Shown in pieces: positions 32,630-39,856 of a stretch of DNA of 64,000 nucleotides. The position numbers were made by a program, and so were the translations under genes. Under the pieces are notes generated by a model. It was not told the origin of the DNA. It did not search any database and saw nothing but the letters and a program-made list of their open reading frames with translations. Source of the DNA: Anaerovorax odorimutans. GTDB lineage: Bacteria > Bacillota > Clostridia > Peptostreptococcales > Anaerovoracaceae. How positions within the stretch are numbered: the first letter of the stretch is position 1; the number at the start of each line of letters is the position of its first letter. The stretch covers positions 119,295-183,294 of the forward strand of contig NZ_JANFXK010000007.1 in assembly GCF_024459955.1 (NCBI RefSeq). Direction: 5' to 3'.

Positions 32630-33146
32630 TTTCTTTGCCTCCTTTTCGGAGCTGCCGTTCAATTTTTTTCAGAGCGCTGCGCAGTCTGGATTGGACGGTT
32701 CTCAGAGGAAGGCCCGTGACCTGGGCACATTCACGAAGTGTAAGGTCCTGACCGAATCTCAGTATCACCAGCTCCTGTTGGTGCTGAGGCAGATTCCGCA
32801 CCAGCCGAAGAAAATCTGCTTCATCTTCCGCTTCCTCATATCCCCGTTCCCGCATGGAAAGGTTTTCCGGCAGTTCCTCGGACCGCCGTTTTGTCCTCAT
32901 GTCAATGCACACATTGGCCGCGATTTTATATAGGTAGGCTTTTACTTTATTTCGATAAGCCATGCGGTCAAAGTAACGGACAAATCGGAGAAACGTTTCC
33001 TGCGCCGCGTCTTCTGCGGTCTGCCGGTTCTCCGTATGCCACAGGCAATAGCGGAAAATGTCCGGGTAATAGCAAGCGATCAGCTCATCCAGATATGTCA
33101 GATCCCCCTGTTCAATTTTTTTTAGCAGATTCGCTTCTCTTGTCAA
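32616..33146 (-). CDS. ECF-type RNA polymerase sigma factor
   Basis: 176 residues. Region 2: D-I-F-R-Y-C-L-W-H-T-E-N-R-Q-T-A-E-D-A-A-Q-E-T-F-L-R-F and K-A-Y-L-Y-K-I-A-A-N-V-C. Region 4: L-P-Q-H-Q-Q-E-L-V-I-L-R-F and L-R-E-C-A-Q-V-T-G-L-P-L-R-T-V-Q-S-R-L. It heads a four-gene operon with a membrane protein and an ABC exporter, a plan common for envelope-stress and antibiotic-export units; autoregulation is likely. Confidence 0.88.
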   Translation of the reverse strand: MTREANLLKKIEQGDLTYLDELIACYYPDIFRYCLWHTENRQTAEDAAQETFLRFVRYFDRMAYRNKVKAYLYKIAANVCIDMRTKRRSEELPENLSMRERGYEEAEDEADFLRLVRNLPQHQQELVILRFGQDLTLRECAQVTGLPLRTVQSRLRSALKKIERQLRKGGKENEYE

Positions 33147-33838
33147 AACGGATTCCTCCTGAAAACAGTAAGCTTACTATGGGCCTATAGTTGCGCGCCG
33201 GCTGCGTTGCCGCTGCCGGATAAGCACCGTTCTTTAAGCACTTATCATATAATATAACTCATGCCCACAACAAAAATGATTTAATCTCATAAAAAAAGTC
33301 ATAAAAAAATTTTACCGCTCTTATCCACATTCTTTTTGGCTTTCGCACACCTTTATCCAAAGGCCTATGTGGATAAAATATCCCCGTTATTTGTTTAAAT
33401 TTCAAGCTTTCTATGTAAATTCCATTTTCATTATCCACAATTTTTTTCTTATCGTAAATTAACGTTCTTTCGATACTTCCCATATATAGCTGACAGCGGG
33501 ACTTTTCCACAGATCTGGGCTGTTTTTTCTAAATTAAAGCAAAATCAAGGTTTCCCGGCCTCATCATATCCCATTGCAGCACAGTTATCCCTGCTTTTTA
33601 TCCAAAGACCACATGTGGATAAAAAGCAGAGCAAACCCATTGAAATTACTTGCTTTTTCAGGATATCAACTTTATGTTATCCACATAGTTAACCCGCTTT
33701 AACCGCCCGAGGCTGCCGCATCCGCGGCAGTTCCGCAGGACACCCCGACTCCCGGCGCAACAAATTCCACAAAAAAACTGCCGCATTAAATTTTTTATCT
33801 AATACGACAGCTCGATAAGGTTATTTCGTTAAAAACAC
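33147..33838. other. Gene-free 692 bases with a DnaA-box cluster
   Basis: No gene can be supported. The first ~100 bases hold the sigma operon promoter region. Bases 33260-33320 are A/T-rich. The DnaA boxes at 33321-33685 are described separately. The last ~150 bases are a GC-rich stretch (33700-33770) followed by T-rich DNA up to the catalase stop codon. Confidence 0.7.
33321..33685. other. Cluster of five perfect DnaA boxes
   Basis: TTATCCACA occurs exactly at 33321-33329, 33431-33439 and 33677-33685 (plus) and as TGTGGATAA at 33368-33376 and 33614-33622 (minus). TTTTCCACA at 33503 has one change, and TTATCCAAA twice (33352, 33598) has two. The two minus boxes each face a TTATCCAAA, giving inverted pairs. 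No dnaA, dnaN or other replication gene is near. A DnaA-titration site is more likely than an origin. Confidence 0.7.
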
Positions 33839-34507
33839 CTACTGGAACGCAGGCGGTTTTCCCGCGATGTTATTCAGCGTTGTATTCTGCGGGGAAGGTT
33901 CGGACATACTAAAGTACATCTTTGCTGCCTGGGTGGTTCCGAAATCGCGGTTTGATCCGGTATTCTGAACCTTGTTAAAGGCTTCCCTGAACATTGCGTT
34001 ATGCGCTTCTTCCCGGTTGAGCAGGAAGTCAATGGTTTCTTTTACCTTTTTATCATCGATCTGACGATAAAGGTATTCGTAAACAACTTTTGCCCGCTGT
34101 TCGGAAGCGATGTTGGAAAGCAGATCCGCGCAAAGATCGCCGGTTACAGTCACGTAATCCGCGGTCCAGGAATATCCCGAAGCGTTAATAAGTCCCGGAT
34201 TCAGTCCCAAAAGCACGTGAGTCTGGATCTCGCCGGCCCCGGTCTTTGTGTAATCCACCTCATGCCCGTTGAGCAGATTGATGGTCTCCGCTACCATTTC
34301 CATATGGCCCAGTTCTTCCGCCGCAATGTCCATGAACAGGTCTTTGATTTCAGGATCTTTGATTCGAAAACTCTGTGACATATACTGCATTGCCGATTTC
34401 ATTTCGCCGTTTGCTCCGCCCAGCTGCTCCTGCAGAAGAGCCGCGTACTGCGGGTTTGGCTTTTCTACGGCTACCGGATGAAACATTTGTTTTTCATGTT
34501 TAAACAT
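33839..34507 (-). CDS. Manganese catalase / CotJC-like protein
   Basis: 222 residues of the dimanganese catalase family, which breaks down hydrogen peroxide without haem. Ligand motifs are present: G-E-M-K-S-A-M-Q-Y, A-A-E-E-L-G-H-M-E-M and S-E-Q-R-A-K-V-V-Y-E-Y-L then N-R-E-E-A-H-N. In spore formers a member (CotJC) is in the spore coat, but cotJA/cotJB are not here. Start at 34507 follows GGAGG. Likely an oxidative stress gene with the PPOX flavoprotein behind it. Confidence 0.85.
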   Translation of the reverse strand: MFKHEKQMFHPVAVEKPNPQYAALLQEQLGGANGEMKSAMQYMSQSFRIKDPEIKDLFMDIAAEELGHMEMVAETINLLNGHEVDYTKTGAGEIQTHVLLGLNPGLINASGYSWTADYVTVTGDLCADLLSNIASEQRAKVVYEYLYRQIDDKKVKETIDFLLNREEAHNAMFREAFNKVQNTGSNRDFGTTQAAKMYFSMSEPSPQNTTLNNIAGKPPAFQ

Positions 34508-34617
34508 ACATATACCTCCATTTTTTGATTCACTCTTAGCTTTCCCTGAAAAATCAAAAAAACTCCGGCGCAGTATATTTACAGGATTTCTCATGAAGTT
34601 TTCCTTTTTTTGTTATT

Positions 34618-35130
34618 TTAAAACTTGAAATCCTTTGCGGGGCTGCGGCCCTCTTTCACCAGCTCGATGGCTTCCTTTCCCGTCATATGCTCAATCTTTA
34701 TTTCCACCATGCGAACCTGCCTGAACTGGCTGTCGATCTCTTTTCTGCGGCCCTCTTCAAACTCCGGCGAATACTTTTCAGCCAAAAGCTCCAGCGCCGC
34801 TCTTTTCTCCTCTTCATCCGACAGCATCCGCGCCTTTCCGAAAGCAATCACGCTTCGAAAATAAGTGGTGTATTTCTCGGGGACAATCTGGTCTTTGTCA
34901 ATCACGCAGAAGGAAACTTTGCTGTTCCTCGCAATGGCATCCAGCTTATGCCCTTCTCCCGCACAGTGGAAAAAAATTTTCGAATCCGCATATACATAGC
35001 TGAGAGGCACCGCATACGGGTAGTCGTCATCCCCGGCAGCAGCCAGCACGCCGGAAGTTCCCCGTTTCAAAATTTTCACACTCTCTTCCAATGATAATTC
35101 CTGTTTTCCTCGTCTCATTTCTCTGAACAT
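34618..35130 (-). CDS. Pyridoxamine 5'-phosphate oxidase-like flavoprotein (second copy)
   Basis: 170 residues, same family as 19355-19825: G-V-L-A-A-A-G-D-D-D-Y-P-Y-A-V-P, F-F-H-C-A-G-E-G-H and Y-F-R-S-V-I-A-F-G. Similar enough to be a paralogue but not a recent duplicate. It precedes the manganese catalase by 110 bases on the same strand and may be transcribed with it. Confidence 0.78.
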   Translation of the reverse strand: MFREMRRGKQELSLEESVKILKRGTSGVLAAAGDDDYPYAVPLSYVYADSKIFFHCAGEGHKLDAIARNSKVSFCVIDKDQIVPEKYTTYFRSVIAFGKARMLSDEEEKRAALELLAEKYSPEFEEGRRKEIDSQFRQVRMVEIKIEHMTGKEAIELVKEGRSPAKDFKF

Positions 35131-35338
35131 ATCATCACCTCATCCTTTCTTCAAACGACAATCTGCTTTATTCCTATCAAAAAACACTTGTTATCCACTC
35201 CTTCACGAGCCAAACGGAATGAAAAAATGGATTGAAATTTATCTGTGAACGCTATATGATTATTTTAACATTACTGCATATGCGGCGAAAGCCGTTTATC
35301 CACTAACTACTGCCCAGAAGTGAGAGAGGAGTCCCATT

Positions 35339-35752
35339 ATGAAAAACGTAGAAATCAAGTCCGGAAAGTTTCGCTTTGTCGGCCGCCTTTTGGAAGAAGA
35401 AGCCCCGAAAACCTGCGCGGTCTTTGAAAAAATGCTGCCTTTAAAAAGTCAGTTTATCCACGTCCGCTGGAGCGGGGAAGGCATCTGGATCCCTTACGGA
35501 GACACCAGGACTGGCCTTGATTATGAAAACCATACTTCCCATCCGGCGAAGGGAGAAATGCTCCTCTATCCAGGCGGAATCAGCGAAATGGAAATCATCA
35601 TGTCCTATGGCAGATGCTGCTTTGCCAGCCAGCACGGACAGCTGTCCGGGAATCATTTCCTGACCATCACCGAAGGCCTTGAGGACCTGTACGAATTTGG
35701 ACGCAAGGTTCTCTGGGAGGGCGCCCAGGAGATTGAGATCAGGCTGATATAA
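35339..35752 (+). CDS. DUF3830 family protein (cyclophilin-like fold)
   Basis: 137 residues. The family signature is visible in R-W-S-G-E-G-I-W-I-P and H-P-A-K-G-E-M-L-L-Y-P-G-G, then Y-G-R-C-C-F-A-S. Solved DUF3830 proteins have a cyclophilin-like barrel; their role is unknown, though they often stand near hydrolases or racemases. Here it is alone, tail to tail with the M56 sensor gene (8-base gap). Ribosome site GAGAGGAG. Confidence 0.75.
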   Translation: MKNVEIKSGKFRFVGRLLEEEAPKTCAVFEKMLPLKSQFIHVRWSGEGIWIPYGDTRTGLDYENHTSHPAKGEMLLYPGGISEMEIIMSYGRCCFASQHGQLSGNHFLTITEGLEDLYEFGRKVLWEGAQEIEIRLI

Positions 35753-35760
35753 CGGCCCGA

Positions 35761-37224
35761 TCAGTCTGCATCAAAAAAGCTTTTGACATAGGCTGCATTC
35801 ATTTCCGGGGAAATCAGGTAATACTCCATCTGTCCTGTATCCTCATCCTCGACACTGAGGCATCTTCCATTAAAGGAAATGTCCCGCTCTCCCTGCTCTG
35901 TCTCCACTTCAAGGCTGAGTGTCGGGGCATCGTCGTAAAAGGATGACAAGCTCCTGTTCAGAAGTTTGTCTGCTTTCAGGCTTTCCAGATAAGCCATCAG
36001 CTCTTCGCTGCATGAGGTAAGGGTGTATCCGTCGTCACTGTCGTCCGTATTCGGGTCATCATAATAATACAGCGCAGAAACATCTTCTGCGGCAATGTTG
36101 GAGAGAACCAGTGATCCCACAGTCCCACGGTCACTGACAATCGACACACTGCCGTAGCTCATACAGCAGACAAGCATCATGGCAGCCAAAAGCGCAATAC
36201 CGGTCCGCCGTGCGTGCGGCTGTACAACGGATTTCAGGCGATACCGCAGGGAGCTGGCTGCCGCGGATAGACAGGTGGTAAATCCCCGGGAATTGCCTGC
36301 GGTACGCAGCAGAAGTTCCGCATATTGGCGGCGTTCAGAGTCACCGGAATTTTCCAGAACGATTTCATCGCAGGAAAGTTCCAGATCATCGCTGGCTCTG
36401 CGGATGGCGATCCATACGAGCGGATTAAACCAGCACATTGCCCGGCAAAAGCTCAGAAAAATTTTGGTATCCACATCGCGCCGCTGGATATGATGGAGCT
36501 CGTGGCGGAAAATCAGGCGCAATTCGTCCATCGTATAATAGCGATCAGGCAAAAGTGTGGCCTGCGTTTTTTTAAATATGCCCATGCTCAAAGGTGTTGT
36601 AAGCTCCGGACTGCATAAAAGCCGCACCGGTCGTTTATAACGAAGGGCTTTTTTCTCCTGCTCCCATAGCTGCAGAATCCTTTCCTCTTCAATGGGTCGG
36701 GCTCCTTTGAGCAGCTTGCGCTGGAAAAGCATTCCGGAAATAATTTCTCCCGCAAATAAGATCACAAAACCTGCCAGCCAGATATAGATGAAAAGGCGCA
36801 AAACGATTTCCGGAATATAAAGGACCTGCAGCGGCAGATAAGCGTTCTCCAACAACATAGTCGGCTGAAAGAAAAGAAACACCGGCATCAGCCAGAGCGT
36901 AGCGCAGGCTCTGGCGCTGATAAGTTTTCGCAGCAACGGCAAAAAAATCAACAGCGCAATGAAATATGCGCTGGTGCTGATAAAAATATCCAGCGCCATC
37001 CCCATAAAATTGGAAGCCCCTTCTTCCCCTGCGATCTCCATCGTAAAAAAAACGAGTATCATAAACGGAAACATCAGCGGGGATATCCACACATATGCTT
37101 GTTCGGTATCTCCAATCAGCTTCTCTGTTTTTCCATGCTCTATTTTCCATGAACGGCGGAAGCTAACGCTAAGAATTACGGCCAGAAACACCGCCCACAG
37201 AAACCGAATGCCAACCGTCATCAT
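35761..37224 (-). CDS. M56 family (BlaR1/MecR1-like) membrane metallopeptidase sensor
   Basis: 487 residues. Membrane segments, then a cytoplasmic zinc protease with F-R-H-E-L-H-H-I-Q-R-R-D-V-D and later L-S-C-D-E-I-V-L. BlaR1 proteins sense a signal outside and cleave the BlaI repressor. The extracellular C-terminal part (about 365-487) is short, acidic and unlike the penicillin-binding sensor of BlaR1, so beta-lactams are probably not the signal. Its start overlaps the repressor stop (ATGA). Confidence 0.83.
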   Translation of the reverse strand: MMTVGIRFLWAVFLAVILSVSFRRSWKIEHGKTEKLIGDTEQAYVWISPLMFPFMILVFFTMEIAGEEGASNFMGMALDIFISTSAYFIALLIFLPLLRKLISARACATLWLMPVFLFFQPTMLLENAYLPLQVLYIPEIVLRLFIYIWLAGFVILFAGEIISGMLFQRKLLKGARPIEEERILQLWEQEKKALRYKRPVRLLCSPELTTPLSMGIFKKTQATLLPDRYYTMDELRLIFRHELHHIQRRDVDTKIFLSFCRAMCWFNPLVWIAIRRASDDLELSCDEIVLENSGDSERRQYAELLLRTAGNSRGFTTCLSAAASSLRYRLKSVVQPHARRTGIALLAAMMLVCCMSYGSVSIVSDRGTVGSLVLSNIAAEDVSALYYYDDPNTDDSDDGYTLTSCSEELMAYLESLKADKLLNRSLSSFYDDAPTLSLEVETEQGERDISFNGRCLSVEDEDTGQMEYYLISPEMNAAYVKSFFDAD

Positions 37225-37595
37225 AATTTGTTCCTTTCCAGAAGATCATGAAGCTGCTCCAGTTCTTCTTCACTGATTCCGCTGTCGCACAGTGCGGCAG
37301 TAAACGCAGCCAGGGAACCGCCGTAAAGCCGGTCCAGAATGTTTCGGCTTTCAGAGGCACGATATTCCCGTCTGCTGATTCGCGGCGTATAATAATTGGC
37401 GCGCCCTTTTTTCTCAATGGAAAGAAAGCCTTTATCGCACAAACGGGTCAAAAGCGTGAGAATGGTCGTCGGCGCCAATCGGTGCGATCTGTTAAGCGCC
37501 TTTTCAACTGTTGCCCGCGATACCGGAGGCGTATTGTCCCACACGATCTGCATGACTTCCAGCTCGCTTTCCGGCAGCCGTCTTATCTTGTCCAT
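37221..37595 (-). CDS. BlaI/MecI family transcriptional repressor
   Basis: 124 residues: a winged helix (L-P-E-S-E-L-E-V-M-Q-I-V-W, A-P-T-T-I-L-T-L-L-T-R-L-C-D-K-G-F-L) with a dimerisation tail. Two perfect TACA-N2-TGTA operators lie 50-80 bases upstream. The operon thus looks self-repressed and induced through the M56 protease. No beta-lactamase gene is in the window. Confidence 0.88.
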   Translation of the reverse strand: MDKIRRLPESELEVMQIVWDNTPPVSRATVEKALNRSHRLAPTTILTLLTRLCDKGFLSIEKKGRANYYTPRISRREYRASESRNILDRLYGGSLAAFTAALCDSGISEEELEQLHDLLERNKL

Positions 37596-37643
37596 CCATA
37601 TCCCTCCCTTCGATTTGAATTTGCTTGATAGGAAAACATCTTC

Positions 37644-37675
37644 TACATCTGTAGTAATTATATACTACAGATGTA
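37644..37675. promoter_or_regulatory. Tandem BlaI operators
   Basis: TACATCTGTA (37644-37653) and TACAGATGTA (37666-37675) each fit the TACA-N2-TGTA half of BlaI/MecI sites. Together they form one perfect inverted repeat from CTACATCTGTAGTA to TACTACAGATGTAG around a 6-base centre. Confidence 0.85.
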
Positions 37676-38218
37676 GAAGATGTCAAGATTGCATCGGTTC
37701 TCACCGAGCAAATATCAATGGACGCAAAATTCAAAGATTTTGGAGGAGACAGAAGCCTTTTTAGGCGATGTACCTATTTGTTCAACAATGGATTCATTTT
37801 GCCTCAGTTGTTGAAGTATTTCCAAGGTTTACGGCCCCTGCGATCGGCTGAGGCCTCATATTGATCAAAGTTTTACGCTCTCATGCCCTGTATCCTTGGA
37901 AAAAGTTCAACAAAAGCTCGTTTTTTCGCTGCGTGTTGATGAAAATAGCAATTTACCTTTTAAGCAGGTTTTTATATGCGCCGATTCCCGCAGCGCAGCC
38001 CGCTGTTCTTGTAACGAGGCCCCTCCTTGCGACCAAGCAGCCCTTTCGGGAGCAATGGTCGCGGGATTTGCCGGTGAAATCAGAATCCGGTCGCAAACCC
38101 GCAGTGGTTTATCTGACCCTGGGCTTTCTCATTTAGCATTAAAGAAATCAAAGAGATCCGCGAAAACGCAAAACGCGCTGCCGCGGATCTTCCAATGTTT
38201 CCGGAGTCCAAAAATCAT
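37676..38218. other. Gene-free stretch of about 540 bases with repeat T
   Basis: No gene is supported. It contains repeat T copy 2 (37770-37957, inverted) and GC-rich bases with short hairpins (38020-38100). An inverted repeat AGATCCGC/GCGGATCT (about 38153-38190) may act as the 3' end of the methyltransferase transcript, though no long T-run follows. Confidence 0.6.
37770..37957 (-). repeat. Dispersed hairpin repeat T, copy 2 (inverted)
   Basis: Read on the minus strand it carries the same conserved blocks as copies 1 and 3: CATCAACACGCAGCG, TTTTTCCAAGGATACAG, AACCTTGGAAATACTTCAAC and then TTGTTGAAC near the end. The middle ~60 bases differ from the other copies. Confidence 0.7.
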
Positions 38219-39847
38219 CTAGCTCCTCTTCAATCTTCTGCGCTGCAGCTTTTTCCAAATGTTTCTCGCCGCCGCGCACATAGCTTCATCAATTTGCAGA
38301 GATTCCACAAGAATCTCTTTATCCACCAGATTTAAAGCCTGTTCTATATCTTCTCCCTCCCTTACAATTCGATCAACTTCTTTCAATACTTCACGAACTT
38401 GCTCTATGGGAACGCAGTCCAAAACAGGCACCAGAATGTTTCCCACCTCGCCCGGCAAAATTTCCAGCACCCCGCCGCCGTAGCTTCGGCCGCAGATTTC
38501 CGTAAAGGCAAAGGAAATGCTGTTGTAGTACGACAGGACGATTCTTTCCGGCTCAACCCCTTCCTTAAATTTGACTCTGTGCATGGTATCGGTAGAAACC
38601 GCATCGCAGCAGTTGAGTACGAATTTTGGATAAAAATTATTTCTGCGCAGGAAAAAGGCGTCGGGCACCCAGATGGAAGGAATCTGATACCAACGATCTC
38701 TGATCCCGCACTTATAGCCCTGGTTGGCTCCGGTCTTTTCACCGAGAGCGATATATTTTCTCTGTTTCTGCGGATATTCCGCAAGGGGTTTGTCAGGAAA
38801 GTCGATGAGATAGGCCGCTTTGCCCTGATTTGCGTTTACTTCCCAGTCTCTTTTGTAAAAATAAACGCTATGGGCGTGAGAGCTCCGTCCGATCAACGGG
38901 CGCACCACATCTGCCAATCCATACTGATCCACAGTTTCCCGGTCTACGGAAAAATATTTGTTGTTTCCCGTGGTAATGCCCACGTTAATGATCCCGGTAT
39001 CAGATAATTTCTGAAACCGGTCGTCTTCTTTCAGCTGCGCGATTAAGCGGTTTTCCTTCACTGTCGTAAAATATTTGGTCCACTTTTCATGCACATGGCT
39101 CAGCTTTTGAAAGCCATTGGCATTGAGATCCAGGCTGTCCAGGTCGTCTAAATTGTTGAGCTCGACAATTTTTATTCCCCTTTCCTGCCCGCCTTTTTCG
39201 CCGATAAAGACGATAACCTCCTGTTCAATTCCCGGGAAAACCAGTTCTTCGAAGGTCAGCAAAGTGATCTTGGACAATTCGTTGGATAAAAACAGCCTCA
39301 GATCCTCCGCATATGCCACTTGCAGGATTTCCGCAGGAATGACAAAGGCAATTTTCCCGTTTTCCGCAAGCATACGGACGCAGGCCACCATAAAACCGAC
39401 CCAGGTATTAATCAGCTTATTGGATTTCATGCCATGGGCCGTGAGGATGCTTGACATCTCTTCTCTCTGTTTTTCTTCCAGATACTGATAGCGAATGTAC
39501 GGCGGATTTCCCAGGATAAAATCATATTTCTTTTTCTTCTTATTTTTATGATAAAACTCAAAAAAATCCTGATTCAGCACTTTTACCTTCAAGTCCCCGG
39601 GCAGCTTTTTCTTCAGTTTTTCGGTTTCCTTCTTTTCAATTTCAACGGCAGTCACCGCATGCCGTTCATCCAGGAAACCGGCGGCAATTAACGCATCGAC
39701 AAAAACACCATCTCCGCAGCTGGGTTCTAAGATGGTTTTTATTGATCGGTCCTCTTTAAAAAAGCCCACCATTTTCTCGGCCAGTTTAAGGGGAGTATAG
39801 TATGCACCCCTTAATTTCTGTTCTGAACTGTCTTCTTTTAATATCAT
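38219..39847 (-). CDS. N6-adenine DNA methyltransferase (Eco57I-type)
   Basis: 542 residues. SAM motif I is E-P-S-C-G-D-G (41-47), and the catalytic motif is N-P-P-Y (114-117), as in gamma-class N6-adenine enzymes. The C-terminal ~300 residues, with R-D-R-W-Y and I-P-S-I-W-V-P-D, probably recognise DNA. It begins 9 bases after the type IIG gene on the same strand, so both belong to one restriction-modification operon in which this enzyme would protect the host. Confidence 0.85.
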   Translation of the reverse strand: MILKEDSSEQKLRGAYYTPLKLAEKMVGFFKEDRSIKTILEPSCGDGVFVDALIAAGFLDERHAVTAVEIEKKETEKLKKKLPGDLKVKVLNQDFFEFYHKNKKKKKYDFILGNPPYIRYQYLEEKQREEMSSILTAHGMKSNKLINTWVGFMVACVRMLAENGKIAFVIPAEILQVAYAEDLRLFLSNELSKITLLTFEELVFPGIEQEVIVFIGEKGGQERGIKIVELNNLDDLDSLDLNANGFQKLSHVHEKWTKYFTTVKENRLIAQLKEDDRFQKLSDTGIINVGITTGNNKYFSVDRETVDQYGLADVVRPLIGRSSHAHSVYFYKRDWEVNANQGKAAYLIDFPDKPLAEYPQKQRKYIALGEKTGANQGYKCGIRDRWYQIPSIWVPDAFFLRRNNFYPKFVLNCCDAVSTDTMHRVKFKEGVEPERIVLSYYNSISFAFTEICGRSYGGGVLEILPGEVGNILVPVLDCVPIEQVREVLKEVDRIVREGEDIEQALNLVDKEILVESLQIDEAMCAAARNIWKKLQRRRLKRS

Positions 39848-39856
39848 GCTCCGCCC

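Noticed and set aside
33321..33685. Chromosomal replication origin.
   Set aside because: No dnaA/dnaN/rpmH neighbours, no strand switch in gene direction and only modest A/T-rich DNA; kept as a DnaA-box cluster.
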